Assembly: GCF_002078015.1 (NCBI RefSeq) | Contig: NZ_LWBP01000123.1 | Span: 1-64,000, forward strand | Direction: 5' to 3' | From: Niastella populi | GTDB taxonomy: Bacteria; Bacteroidota; Bacteroidia; Chitinophagales; Chitinophagaceae | Length of the DNA stretch: 64,000 nucleotides | Shown: positions 36,033-45,302 of the stretch, piece by piece | Numbering within the stretch: position 1 is the first letter of the stretch | Layout: each line of letters begins with the position of its first letter | Program-made: the position numbers and the translations under genes | Notes under the pieces: model-generated | What the model saw: the letters and a program-made list of their open reading frames with translations, nothing else | What the model was told of the DNA's origin: nothing | Databases searched by the model: none

Positions 36033-37102
36033 TACGATAATATAATGATGTCAATGTCTTTTTTAGAAAGGGTTTTTAACAATTGATTGAACAGGCCCGT
36101 TCTCAAAATTACCTGAAATAAGCTCAAATGTGGTTTACCGATGCAAATGGTGGTGATCTTTTTTTCGACGGCTGTTTGAATGATCTGGCCGCCAATGCTT
36201 TTGCTTTTTACCTGTAAAACTCCGGCGCCCAGTTCGGTGGCCAGCTTCAGGTTATTGATCAAATGCCGTTGGGCGGCCAGTGGAATTTTATCAGGTTCTT
36301 CGCGGGGCGTTTGCACATACAACACGTGCCAGGCGGCATTGTAATACGAAGCCAGACGGCTGGTCTTACGAATAATATGCCGCGCCGTTTCATGGGAGCT
36401 GGAGATGCAGGCAAGAAATATTTCGTGTTGCCATGCATTATTTTTAGTGACGGTGTAATCGACCTTTCGTTCTACCTGGCCTGCCACTTCCTTTAATGCC
36501 AGCTCCCGTAGCTGTAAGATCTTTTCAGGCTGAAAAAAATTTGCAAGCGCCTGCTGCACCTTATCAGGTTCATATATCTTTCCTTCCTGCAATCGCGTTA
36601 TGAGCTCCTGCGCAGTTAGATCGATGTTCACTACCTCGTCGGCCATTTGCAATAACTTATCGGGGACTCTTTCTTTTACCAATAAGCCGGTTATCTGCTT
36701 TACATCCTCGTTTATGCTTTCAATATGCTGGATGTTCACCGCGGTGATCACATCTATACCGGCATCGAGGATCTCTATTACATCCTGCCAGCGTTTTTCA
36801 TTTTTACTGCCGGGGATATTGCTATGCGCCAGTTCATCAACGATCACCACCTCGGGATGTAACAATAAAATAGCCTGCACATCCAGCTCATCCAGTTGTT
36901 TACCTTTGTAAAACACCTGCCGCCGCGGCACCAGCGGCAGGCCTGCTGTCAATGCATGTGTTTCTTTACGATTGTGTGTTTCTACAAAACCAACCTTTAC
37001 ATTCACATTCTTCCTGAGCAGCTCATGCGCCTCCTGCAGCATGCGGTAGGTTTTACCCACACCGGCGCTCATGCCGATATATATTTTAAGTTTCCCACTC
37101 AT
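36032..37102 (-). CDS. kdpD: Stand-alone KdpD N-terminal sensor module
   Basis: 356 residues covering only the KdpD N-terminal part: P-loop GMSAGVGKT (10-18), KdpD-specific PGSKNEKRWQDVIEILDAGI, AVNIQHIESIN, and then a universal-stress-protein-like domain (EIFLACISSS, TTICIGKPH). The four-TM region, GAF and kinase domains of full KdpD are absent. The kinase follows as a separate gene. In full KdpD this part binds c-di-AMP or ATP and senses turgor or K+. Symbol used for the family; it is a split form. Confidence 0.88.
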   Translation of the reverse strand: MSGKLKIYIGMSAGVGKTYRMLQEAHELLRKNVNVKVGFVETHNRKETHALTAGLPLVPRRQVFYKGKQLDELDVQAILLLHPEVVIVDELAHSNIPGSKNEKRWQDVIEILDAGIDVITAVNIQHIESINEDVKQITGLLVKERVPDKLLQMADEVVNIDLTAQELITRLQEGKIYEPDKVQQALANFFQPEKILQLRELALKEVAGQVERKVDYTVTKNNAWQHEIFLACISSSHETARHIIRKTSRLASYYNAAWHVLYVQTPREEPDKIPLAAQRHLINNLKLATELGAGVLQVKSKSIGGQIIQTAVEKKITTICIGKPHLSLFQVILRTGLFNQLLKTLSKKDIDIIILS

Positions 37103-37156
37103 AAGTTATTAATGGGATCAATTACGCATGTAGATTTTACTATACTGATGTAAGAA

Positions 37157-37187
37157 GCAGGAAATAAGAAGATCTTGCATTTCCTGC
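37157..37187. repeat. Intergenic inverted repeat
   Basis: Perfect 9-base arms GCAGGAAAT/ATTTCCTGC between the porin and the kdpD-like gene. Looks like one of the word-like intergenic inverted repeats seen elsewhere in the window. Confidence 0.5.
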
Positions 37188-37194
37188 CTCCTGC

Positions 37195-38280
37195 TTAAAA
37201 ACTTACAGCTGCAGAAAAGGTAATTGCCGCATTATTGGCTGACCAGCTTTCCTTCTTTACAAAGATCCTGTCTTTACTGCTCAACCATCGCCCTTCCAAT
37301 CGCAATGCAAGATGGTTGACCGGCATATAGTCGATATTGGTGGAAAGACCGGTGGTTTTAAATCCGTTTGGCGTACCCGTACCGATGATAACACCATGCT
37401 CATCATTGTAGTATTCACCGCGTACCGCAACAGCCCACTGATCAACCGGTGCATAGCGAAGAATAATTACCGGCGCATACCAGGTATTGAGTTTGCTTTC
37501 ACCTTTTGAGGCCTGCTCCTGCCCAAGATCGAAACCCAGCGTTGCTTCTAATTTATCACTTAGCTGTACAATGCTATATACGTTATGAAAATACCGCCAG
37601 CGCCGCGCACTATCGGGTTTATCGGTACCTAAAAACGTACTGTAGTTCAGCAATACTTTATCCGTTGGTTTGAACTGCAGCTGTGTACCCCAGCTCATCA
37701 GCGAATTACCACTCACCCGTTGAATACGTTGCCAGCCGTTCAGCGCCAGCGCACTCAGCAACCATTTGCCATTGTCGGTTGTGTAGGTAAGTTTGGCGCC
37801 GCTTTCATAGTAAGGTGAATTTTCAGCCACCAAACTCCGCGTCAATGCCCGGCAATCTTTACTGACGGCGCTTTCAAAACCGATATGGGATGGCATAATG
37901 CCTATATCGAACCAGAGGTTCTTACGCTGACTTACTTTAAAACCTACATTAGCCTCGTATACATTCTTAAGCACACCGGGCTCAGCCGCATAGTTGGCAT
38001 TCATATAGGTACCGGCCGCCAAGGCCAGGCTGGCACGTACACGTTCTGCAGTATAACCTGCTTTTACATAGGCGAGGTTAATATTGAATTCGTTGCTGCG
38101 GTTATGACTATACAAAAATCCCGGCCGGTAATGATCTGCCGGTTTGTTTAAATCATAATTGTAATATGCTTCTGCATATCCGCTAATGCTTACCTGTGCT
38201 TTATTTTCTTTCCGGGTTGTATCCTGGGCGGTCAGGTTCGTAACAAAAAGCACAGCGATACCTGATAAAACATTTTTCAT
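37195..38280 (-). CDS. Outer-membrane beta-barrel porin in kdp operon
   Basis: 361 residues from the second Met (MKNVLSGIAVLFVTNLTAQ signal; a Met four residues earlier is possible). The mature protein has alternating amphipathic strands with aromatic ends (SISGYAEAYYNYD, NEFNINLAYVKAGY, RGEYYNDEHG...) and ends in Phe (AAVSF), as in BBP2/OmpL-like porins. Located between kdpC and the kdpD-like gene on the same strand; it probably allows K+ or small solutes through the outer membrane. Confidence 0.85.
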   Translation of the reverse strand: MKNVLSGIAVLFVTNLTAQDTTRKENKAQVSISGYAEAYYNYDLNKPADHYRPGFLYSHNRSNEFNINLAYVKAGYTAERVRASLALAAGTYMNANYAAEPGVLKNVYEANVGFKVSQRKNLWFDIGIMPSHIGFESAVSKDCRALTRSLVAENSPYYESGAKLTYTTDNGKWLLSALALNGWQRIQRVSGNSLMSWGTQLQFKPTDKVLLNYSTFLGTDKPDSARRWRYFHNVYSIVQLSDKLEATLGFDLGQEQASKGESKLNTWYAPVIILRYAPVDQWAVAVRGEYYNDEHGVIIGTGTPNGFKTTGLSTNIDYMPVNHLALRLEGRWLSSKDRIFVKKESWSANNAAITFSAAVSF

Positions 38281-38362
38281 TATAAAAGCCAATTGTTTAG
38301 TTATTTAGTTATTCAATTGTATCCGCTACCAATTTCGAAATCAAATGGTGCAAACGTAATAA

Positions 38363-38923
38363 CTATTTTATTTCATCCAAACTTATATTCAGCCTCAACA
38401 CATTCACTTTCGATGGCCCAAACATTCCCAACAGCGGCCCCTGTATCTGCGCTGAAACCAACGCCTTTACCTTTTCTTCGGCAATGCCGCGTACAGCCGC
38501 GATCCGCTTCACCTGTAAGTAAGCCGATGCCGGTGAAAGATCAGGATCGAGTCCGCTACCCGATGCCGTTACCATTTCCGCAGGAATATCTTCTTTTTTT
38601 ACCGCTGAATTGTGCACTAAAATAGTATCGATGCGGTCCTGCACTGTTTGCAAATAATCAGGATTGGAAGGGCCTTTATTGGAACCGCCTGAACCGGCGG
38701 CATTATAATCCACCGCAGAAGGACGGCCCTGGAAGTATTTATCTTCAGTAAATTTTTGTCCAACATTGGCATAGCCCACAACCCTGCCGTTAACCTTTAC
38801 GGTTTCCCCTTTTCCGCCGCCGGGCGCCAGTTTGCCAGCAAAACCGATGAGGAGAGGATACACTATTGAACATATAAGTATAAAAACAACTGTCAGCCTT
38901 ATTGGTATCAAAAAACTTTTCAT
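38363..38923 (-). CDS. kdpC: Potassium-transporting ATPase subunit C
   Basis: 186 residues. One N-terminal TM (VVFILICSIVYPLLIGF) then the KdpC signature: KYFQGRPSAVDYNA, GSGSNKGPSNPDYLQ-like segment, TASGSGLDPDLSP, AYLQVKRIA. Assembles with KdpA and KdpB in the high-affinity K+ pump. 21-base gap from kdpB. Confidence 0.97.
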   Translation of the reverse strand: MKSFLIPIRLTVVFILICSIVYPLLIGFAGKLAPGGGKGETVKVNGRVVGYANVGQKFTEDKYFQGRPSAVDYNAAGSGGSNKGPSNPDYLQTVQDRIDTILVHNSAVKKEDIPAEMVTASGSGLDPDLSPASAYLQVKRIAAVRGIAEEKVKALVSAQIQGPLLGMFGPSKVNVLRLNISLDEIK

Positions 38924-38944
38924 TGTTACATCTTTTTAAAAAAA

Positions 38945-41026
38945 TTACATAAACGTGCCCAGCAACATATCAATCAGCTTTATACCGGCGAAAGGAATAA
39001 TTACACCGCCAACGCCATAGATCAGCAGGTTCCTTCGCAACAGCGCGCCTGCACCAATTGGTTTATAAGCAACGCCTTTGAGTGCCAATGGTATCAATAA
39101 AGGAATAATGATGGCGTTGAAAATGATGGCCGACAAAATAGCCGACCCCTGACTTTTCAAACCCATTACATTTAAATGCTGCAAGGCAGGAATAGAAGCA
39201 ACAAACAATGCCGGAACGATCGCAAAATATTTGGCAACATCATTGGCAATCGAGAACGTGGTAAGTGTACCCCGGGTAATGAGCAGCTGTTTTCCTATTT
39301 CAACCACTTCTATCAGTTTGGTTGGGTCGTTATCGAGGTCTACCATATTACCGGCCTCTTTGGCAGCCTGTGTTCCGCTGTTCATGGCAACACCTACATC
39401 GGCCTGCGCCAATGCCGGGGCATCGTTTGTGCCATCGCCCATCATGGCCACCAGTTTGCCCGACGCCTGTTCTTTGCGGATGTAGTTCATTTTATCTTCG
39501 GGTTTTGCTTCGGCAATAAAATCGTCAACACCTGCTTTACCGGCAATGTATTTTGCGGTGAGCATATTATCGCCGGTAACCATTACCGTTTTCACCCCCA
39601 TTTTGCGCAGCCGTTCAAACCGCTCCTGTATACCGGGTTTTATAATATCCTGCAACCCGATCACGCCTTTTATTTCATTGTTCACAGCTACCACCAGCGG
39701 GGTTCCGCCATCGCCGGCGATCTGTTTCACTTTTTCTTCCACTTCAGCGGGCATACCTTTACCGGCATCCAAAGCCATATTGCGAATGGCGTCAAATGCG
39801 CCTTTACGGATCTTTGTGCCATTGGGCAGATCGACGCCACTGCTACGGGTTTCGGCTGTAAATTTTACGAAGGTAAGCGGCACCGATAGGTGCTGCTGAC
39901 GGAATTGTTCAAGTGAAGCATGGGCGTTTGATCGTTTAGCAGCCAGCTCAACTATAGATCTGCCCTCAGGCGTATCATCGGCCAGCGAACTGTACACCGC
40001 CAGATCGATAAACGACTGTTCATCTACATGCTTTGCAGGGTAAAAATGCGTGGCCTTCCTGTTACCAATGGTAATGGTACCGGTTTTATCGAGCAGCAAT
40101 ACATCTATATCACCGGCAGTTTCTACCGCCTTACCGCTTTTAGAGATCACATTGGCGCGCAGGGCCCTGTCCATTCCCGCTATACCAATGGCAGATAACA
40201 AACCACCGATGGTGGTGGGAATTAAACAAACGAACAGGGAAATAAAGCTGGCAATGGTAATGGGTGTATTCGCATAATCGGCGAATGGTTTTAAGGTAAC
40301 GCATACTATGATGAAGATGAGTGTGAATGCGGCCAGCAAAATGGTAAGGGCAATTTCATTGGGTGTTTTCTGCCGGCTGGCGCCTTCTACCAGCGCTATC
40401 ATTTTATCGAGGAACGTTTCACCGGGCCGGGTAGTTACCTGTACAACAATACGATCGCTCAATACTTTGGTACCACCGGTTACCGATGATCTATCACCGC
40501 CGGCCTCCCTGATAACCGGCGCCGACTCACCGGTAATGGCCGATTCATCGATGGTAGCAATACCTTCAATGATCTCGCCATCCATCGGTATCACATCATT
40601 GGCTTCGCAAACAAACCTGTCGCCTAAACGCAGTTGCGAAGAGGGCAACAGTTTTATTTCTTTTACAAAAATATCACCGGGCGACACCACCTTTTTCGCC
40701 GGGGTTTCCTCTCTTGTTTTACGCAGGCTTTCCGCCTGCGCCTTTCCTCTTGCTTCAGCCAGCGCTTCTGCAAAATTGGCAAACAATACTGTCAGGAATA
40801 GAATGGCAAACACCACGACGTTATACCAAAGCGCGCCCTGGGTACTGTCGTGCGTTATCATTTGCCACATCACTACCGCCAGCATTACCAACGTACCGAG
40901 CGCTACGGTGAACATTACCGGGTTCCTGACCATTAACCGCGGATTAAACTTTATAAAGGATTGTTCGATGGCGGTATGAACCAGCGCCGGTTCAAACAAT
41001 TTTGTTTCTCGTTTTACTTTTAACAT
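38945..41026 (-). CDS. kdpB: Potassium-transporting P-type ATPase subunit B
   Basis: Start set at [11 protein letters not shown] (41026). About 693 residues. P-type ATPase motifs: TGES (ITGESAPV), phosphorylation site in [18 protein letters not shown], and [10 protein letters not shown]. Energises K+ uptake through KdpA. Gap of 13 bases to kdpA. Confidence 0.97.
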   Translation of the reverse strand: MLKVKRETKLFEPALVHTAIEQSFIKFNPRLMVRNPVMFTVALGTLVMLAVVMWQMITHDSTQGALWYNVVVFAILFLTVLFANFAEALAEARGKAQAESLRKTREETPAKKVVSPGDIFVKEIKLLPSSQLRLGDRFVCEANDVIPMDGEIIEGIATIDESAITGESAPVIREAGGDRSSVTGGTKVLSDRIVVQVTTRPGETFLDKMIALVEGASRQKTPNEIALTILLAAFTLIFIIVCVTLKPFADYANTPITIASFISLFVCLIPTTIGGLLSAIGIAGMDRALRANVISKSGKAVETAGDIDVLLLDKTGTITIGNRKATHFYPAKHVDEQSFIDLAVYSSLADDTPEGRSIVELAAKRSNAHASLEQFRQQHLSVPLTFVKFTAETRSSGVDLPNGTKIRKGAFDAIRNMALDAGKGMPAEVEEKVKQIAGDGGTPLVVAVNNEIKGVIGLQDIIKPGIQERFERLRKMGVKTVMVTGDNMLTAKYIAGKAGVDDFIAEAKPEDKMNYIRKEQASGKLVAMMGDGTNDAPALAQADVGVAMNSGTQAAKEAGNMVDLDNDPTKLIEVVEIGKQLLITRGTLTTFSIANDVAKYFAIVPALFVASIPALQHLNVMGLKSQGSAILSAIIFNAIIIPLLIPLALKGVAYKPIGAGALLRRNLLIYGVGGVIIPFAGIKLIDMLLGTFM

Positions 41027-41039
41027 GATCAGTTCTGAA

Positions 41040-42755
41040 TTATTGTAATGATAAATATTCTGCAATAGGGCCGAGTGCCAGCGCCGGGAAGAACGAAAGG
41101 GCATTTACGATGACGATAACCGCAAAGGTCATGGCGCCGAACGTAAGCGAATCGGTGCGCAGCGTACCCGCCGATCCGGGAATGTATTTTTTATTTGAGA
41201 GGATGCCGATAATAGCTACCGGACCGATCACAGGGATAAACCTTGCCATAATCAGCACGATACCGGTAGATATGTTCCAGAACATGTTATTATCACCCAG
41301 CCCTTCCAGCTCGCTTCCATTGTTGGCGCTGGCCGAAGTAAATTCATATAACATTTCTGAGAAGCCATGATGCGAAGGATTGTTCAGCCAGGCAGCGGGT
41401 TTTACCGTCAATGCCATTTCAGGATGGTGCGTTACCATGTAAGCGGCCAGCGCCGCACCGCCTTTTACCAGCAGGGCCGATAGCAAACAAACAAGGGATG
41501 CGATCTTGATCTCCCCTGCCTCTACCTTATGACCCATAAACTCAGGCGTTCGGCCAACCATTAAACCGGAGATGAATACTGCAATTATGATGTAGAGTAG
41601 ATAGTTTAACAGTCCAACCCCGCAACCGCCATAGAAAGCATTGATCATCATACCCAGCATTTGCATCAACCCCGATAAAGGCATAGAGCTGTCATGCATT
41701 GAATTAACCGAACCGGTAGAAATAATGGTAGTTACAATACTCCAGTAAGCAGATGCCGCAGCGCCAAAGCGCACCTCCTTCCCTTCCATAGCGCCCGTTG
41801 CCTGCGCTACACCCATTTGGGCAATGGCCGGGTTACCGTTCAGTTCTGTAACCATAGTAGGAATAAGCAGGCATAACATTCCAATGGTCATAACACCGAA
41901 GATCACCCACGCCAGTTTTTTACGCTTGATGTACGATCCCATCGCAATGATCATAGCTATGGGAATAAGCATTTGTAAAACCAGCTCGAACATATTGGTG
42001 AAGTAATTGGGATTTTCGAGCGGATGGGCCGAATTGGCGCCAAACCAGCCGCCGCCATTGGTGCCAAGATGTTTAATGGCGATCATTCCGGCTGCGGGTC
42101 CGCGTGCTACCTGAACCGTATCGCCCTGCAAGGTGGTAATGGTATCCCTGCCGTTAAAACCAGCCGGCGTTCCGTTGAAGGCCAGCACAATTGCGGCAGC
42201 CAGGCTAAGCGGTAATAAAATGCGGGTGAGGCTTTTGGTGAAGATCACCCAGAAGTTGCCCAGATCATTGGTGGTCTTTTCCTTTAACCCGTTGAAGACG
42301 CCAACCAGGGCTGCAATACCCGTTGCAGCGCTTACAAACTGTAAAAACGTGATCACGAATAACTGCGTGAAATACGTAACACCGGTTTCACCCGAATAGT
42401 GCTGCAGGTTACAGTTCACCAGGAAACTGATGGCAGTGTTAAAAGCCAGATCGGGCGCTTGCCCGGCATTGCCATCGGGGTTCAACGGTAATTTGTGCTG
42501 GAAGAGCAGCACAAAATACGCATATACAAACCACAGCAGGTTAATGCTGAGCATGGCTTTTAAAAACTGTTTCCAGTTCATACTTTCCGCCGGGTCAATA
42601 CCGCTGACGCGGAAGATCAACCGTTCCAGGGGATGCATAAAATCGGTAACGGCGGGTTCGCCTTTGAATACTTTGGTAATATATTTCCCGAGCGGCATTG
42701 CCAGAAGTACCGTTAGCAGGAAGGTTATTATTACACCAAATAATTCCGTGTTCAT
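41040..42755 (-). CDS. kdpA: Potassium-transporting ATPase subunit A
   Basis: 571 residues with ten or more TM segments. The selectivity-filter-like motifs of KdpA are visible: [37 protein letters not shown]. Forms the K+ channel of the pump. Begins one base after the kdpF stop. Confidence 0.97.
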   Translation of the reverse strand: MNTELFGVIITFLLTVLLAMPLGKYITKVFKGEPAVTDFMHPLERLIFRVSGIDPAESMNWKQFLKAMLSINLLWFVYAYFVLLFQHKLPLNPDGNAGQAPDLAFNTAISFLVNCNLQHYSGETGVTYFTQLFVITFLQFVSAATGIAALVGVFNGLKEKTTNDLGNFWVIFTKSLTRILLPLSLAAAIVLAFNGTPAGFNGRDTITTLQGDTVQVARGPAAGMIAIKHLGTNGGGWFGANSAHPLENPNYFTNMFELVLQMLIPIAMIIAMGSYIKRKKLAWVIFGVMTIGMLCLLIPTMVTELNGNPAIAQMGVAQATGAMEGKEVRFGAAASAYWSIVTTIISTGSVNSMHDSSMPLSGLMQMLGMMINAFYGGCGVGLLNYLLYIIIAVFISGLMVGRTPEFMGHKVEAGEIKIASLVCLLSALLVKGGAALAAYMVTHHPEMALTVKPAAWLNNPSHHGFSEMLYEFTSASANNGSELEGLGDNNMFWNISTGIVLIMARFIPVIGPVAIIGILSNKKYIPGSAGTLRTDSLTFGAMTFAVIVIVNALSFFPALALGPIAEYLSLQ

Positions 42756-42756
42756 G

Positions 42757-42837
42757 TTAGAATCTTTCAGGTTTAATTAATACATACAACAGGTAACCAA
42801 AAACCAGTATCGATAAAAAAAATAATGCGTTGATCAT
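42757..42837 (-). CDS. kdpF: Potassium-transporting ATPase subunit F
   Basis: 26 residues: MINALFFLSILVFGYLLYVL then IKPERF. One TM helix and the KPERF end typical of KdpF, a lipid-like stabiliser of the complex. One base (C) separates its stop from the kdpA start. Confidence 0.9.
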   Translation of the reverse strand: MINALFFLSILVFGYLLYVLIKPERF

Positions 42838-42840
42838 AGT

Positions 42841-42924
42841 TTATACTTTTTCAAAGAAGTCAATTGATTTATAGAATACATAAAAACAAACGAGGCCTGT
42901 TAGCAAAAGAATGAGCGTTAGCAT
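42841..42924 (-). CDS. 27-residue membrane peptide upstream of kdpF
   Basis: ATG at 42924, 27 residues: a single TM helix (LTLILLLTGLVCFYVFY) then KSIDFFEKV. Its stop lies 3 bases before the kdpF start, so it is the first cistron of the operon. Not recognised as a known subunit; it resembles KdpF in length and shape but lacks the KPERF end. Confidence 0.65.
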   Translation of the reverse strand: MLTLILLLTGLVCFYVFYKSIDFFEKV

Positions 42925-43062
42925 AATTGAATTTTATTTGTGCCTTTAAAAAGCCAACGAAGTGCCGCGATTGAAAAAAAACGAAGGAAGAACAACAAGC
43001 AATTAATTCCCAGGCAACTACAACAAATTACCAACAAGCGTTCATATAACCGGAAAACCTAA

Positions 43063-43083
43063 ACCCTTTCATTTTGAAAGGGT
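43063..43083. promoter_or_regulatory. 21-base palindrome between kdp operon and kup
   Basis: ACCCTTTCA-TTT-TGAAAGGGT, perfect 9-base arms, about midway between the divergent small-ORF/kdpF start (42924) and kup (43205). Position and symmetry suggest an operator for co-regulation of both K+ systems. Confidence 0.5.
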
Positions 43084-43204
43084 GCTTTATCAAATTGAAA
43101 AGGTTTTGTAACAATTAGGGTATAGCCCATACTAATAATAAACCTGAAAAAATAAAACCGCATTCCCGACCTGCGTTGGGGGTATGGTTTAAAACAAGAA
43201 TAAA

Positions 43205-45154
43205 ATGAGCTCATCTGCATCACCGGCTGTCTTTCATAAGCGAATCACCGCAGCCGGTATTTTAATTGCCGCCGGTATTGTGTTTGGCGATATCGGTACT
43301 TCACCATTGTATACGTTGAACGCCATCTTCCATGGCCGCGTTGTTACGGAAGATGTGGCGCTGGGTGCTTTATCGGCTATTTTCTGGACCCTCTTTTTTC
43401 AAACAACTTTAAAATACGTGATCATCACCCTGCAGGCCGACAATAAGGGCGAAGGCGGGATCCTCTCGCTGTATGCGCTTATCCGCCGTTTCTGGGGCAG
43501 ATGGTTGCTGATACCTGCCATGGCCGGCGGCGCTTTTCTGCTGGCCGATGGTATTATTACCCCACCCATTTCTGTAGCTTCTGCCATAGAAGGGCTGCAA
43601 AAGATAAATCCGCATATTGATACGGTGCCTATTGTGATTGTGATCCTTGTTATCTTATTTACTTTTCAACAATTTGGTACAGATAAGATCGGTAAGGTAT
43701 TCGGTCCCGTAATGATGGTTTGGTTTACGTTTATCGGCGCACTGGGTATTATGGCGTTGAGTCATGAACCCCGGGTACTTAAAGCGTTAAACCCTTATTA
43801 TGCATATGTGATGCTGAAAGAAGTACCGGGTGGTTTCTGGTTGCTGGGTAGTGTGTTTTTGTGTACAACCGGTGCCGAAGCGCTTTATAGCGACATGGGT
43901 CACTGCGGCAGAAATAATATACGCATAGCCTGGATCTATGTTAAAATAATGCTGATCTTAAGCTATGCCGGACAAACCGCCTGGTTGCTGCAACATACCG
44001 GTAAGCAACTGGATGGCATCAGTCCTTTCTACCATATAGTTCCCGAGGTAATTTATATTCCTTCAGTTATCATTGCCACCCTGGCTACCATTATTGCCAG
44101 CCAGGCGTTGATAAGCGGGTCATTTACACTGGTCAATGAAGCCATCAGGCTGAACATGTGGCCCCGCCATCGTGTGGTGTTCCCGGGCCATATAAAGGGA
44201 CAGATCTATATCCCTTTTGTGAACTGGTTATTGCTGGCCGGCTGTTTAGGTATGGTTTTGCATTTCCGCGAGAGTACCAAAATGGAAGCTGCCTACGGCC
44301 TAAGCGTTACACTTACAATGCTTATGAGCACTGTACTGATCAACTTCTACCTGTATACCAGAAGGGTAAAAATGATATGGGTTGTGCTGGTCATCGGATT
44401 GTTTTTGCTTATCGAGATCTCGTTCCTGACGGCCAATTTTCAAAAGATAAAAGAAGGCGGCTGGATAACGCTGATCATTGGCGCTATATTATTCGCCATC
44501 ATGTATGTATGGCGCAAGGGTCGCAATATCGTTAACGGCTTTAAAAGGCTGGTATCTATTGAAGAATATATTCCAAAGCTGAAGCGCTTAAGCCTTGACG
44601 AGAATATTACCAAATATGCTACCAACCTGGTTTTTCTTACCACTTCAGGAACATCGCGTAAAGTGGAAAAAACGGCCATCGATTCCATTCTGTCAAAATC
44701 GCCCAAACGCGCCGACATCTATTGGTTTGTGCATGTGAATGTGCTCGATGAACCCTACGCCATGAACTATCACGTTGATACTATCGTAAAGGACGACGTT
44801 TACTTTATTGAGTTCAACCTGGGTTTCCGTATTGAACCGCGTATCGACTATTATTTCAGACAGGTGGCTAACGAGCTGGTTAAGTCAGGCGAAGTTGACG
44901 TATCGGGCCGTTACGAACAACATTACCAGGATAGCAAGATCGGCGACTACCGGTTCCTGGTAATGGAAAGTTTCCTGTCGTACGAAAACGATATGCCCTT
45001 CCTGAAAAATATAATGATGAAGAGTTATTTCAATCTAAAATTCCTGGGTGTAAAAGAATCCATCAACTTTGGTCTTGACCCCAGTAATGTAACCATTGAG
45101 AAATACCCGGTGGTGGTTAGTTCGTTCCAGCACCCGCCGCTGGTTAGGCAGTAA
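43205..45154 (+). CDS. kup: KUP-family potassium transporter
   Basis: 649 residues with twelve TM segments in the first ~430 residues and a soluble C-terminus. Family motif GIVFGDIGTSPLYTLN near the N-terminus and EGGILSLYALIRR. Proton-coupled K+ uptake at the cytoplasmic membrane. Divergent from the kdp operon; closed by a terminator at 45173. Confidence 0.97.
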   Translation: MSSSASPAVFHKRITAAGILIAAGIVFGDIGTSPLYTLNAIFHGRVVTEDVALGALSAIFWTLFFQTTLKYVIITLQADNKGEGGILSLYALIRRFWGRWLLIPAMAGGAFLLADGIITPPISVASAIEGLQKINPHIDTVPIVIVILVILFTFQQFGTDKIGKVFGPVMMVWFTFIGALGIMALSHEPRVLKALNPYYAYVMLKEVPGGFWLLGSVFLCTTGAEALYSDMGHCGRNNIRIAWIYVKIMLILSYAGQTAWLLQHTGKQLDGISPFYHIVPEVIYIPSVIIATLATIIASQALISGSFTLVNEAIRLNMWPRHRVVFPGHIKGQIYIPFVNWLLLAGCLGMVLHFRESTKMEAAYGLSVTLTMLMSTVLINFYLYTRRVKMIWVVLVIGLFLLIEISFLTANFQKIKEGGWITLIIGAILFAIMYVWRKGRNIVNGFKRLVSIEEYIPKLKRLSLDENITKYATNLVFLTTSGTSRKVEKTAIDSILSKSPKRADIYWFVHVNVLDEPYAMNYHVDTIVKDDVYFIEFNLGFRIEPRIDYYFRQVANELVKSGEVDVSGRYEQHYQDSKIGDYRFLVMESFLSYENDMPFLKNIMMKSYFNLKFLGVKESINFGLDPSNVTIEKYPVVVSSFQHPPLVRQ

Positions 45155-45172
45155 TCGAAATGTAATAAGGTA

Positions 45173-45203
45173 GCCACGGGTAAAACCGTGGCCCTTTTCT
45201 TTT
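45173..45203 (+). terminator. Intrinsic terminator of kup
   Basis: GCCACGG-GTAAAA-CCGTGGC followed by CCTTTTCTTTT, 19 bases after the kup stop. Confidence 0.85.
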
Positions 45204-45302
45204 ATAAACCGTAATAAGAAGTACGATGTATGAATTACGAAGAGTTCGACATTCGTACCGCCTGATTTTTACTCAACTTCCTACTTCCTGCCTCCCGAAG
45301 TA

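Noticed and set aside
42941-42957. Possible sigma54 promoter (GG-N10-GC) in front of the small ORF/kdpF
   Set aside because: The minus strand reads TTGGCTTTTTAAAGGCA, but it would start transcription about 5 bases before the ATG, and the -12 half (GGCA) is a poor match. A single chance hit in AT-rich DNA cannot be excluded.
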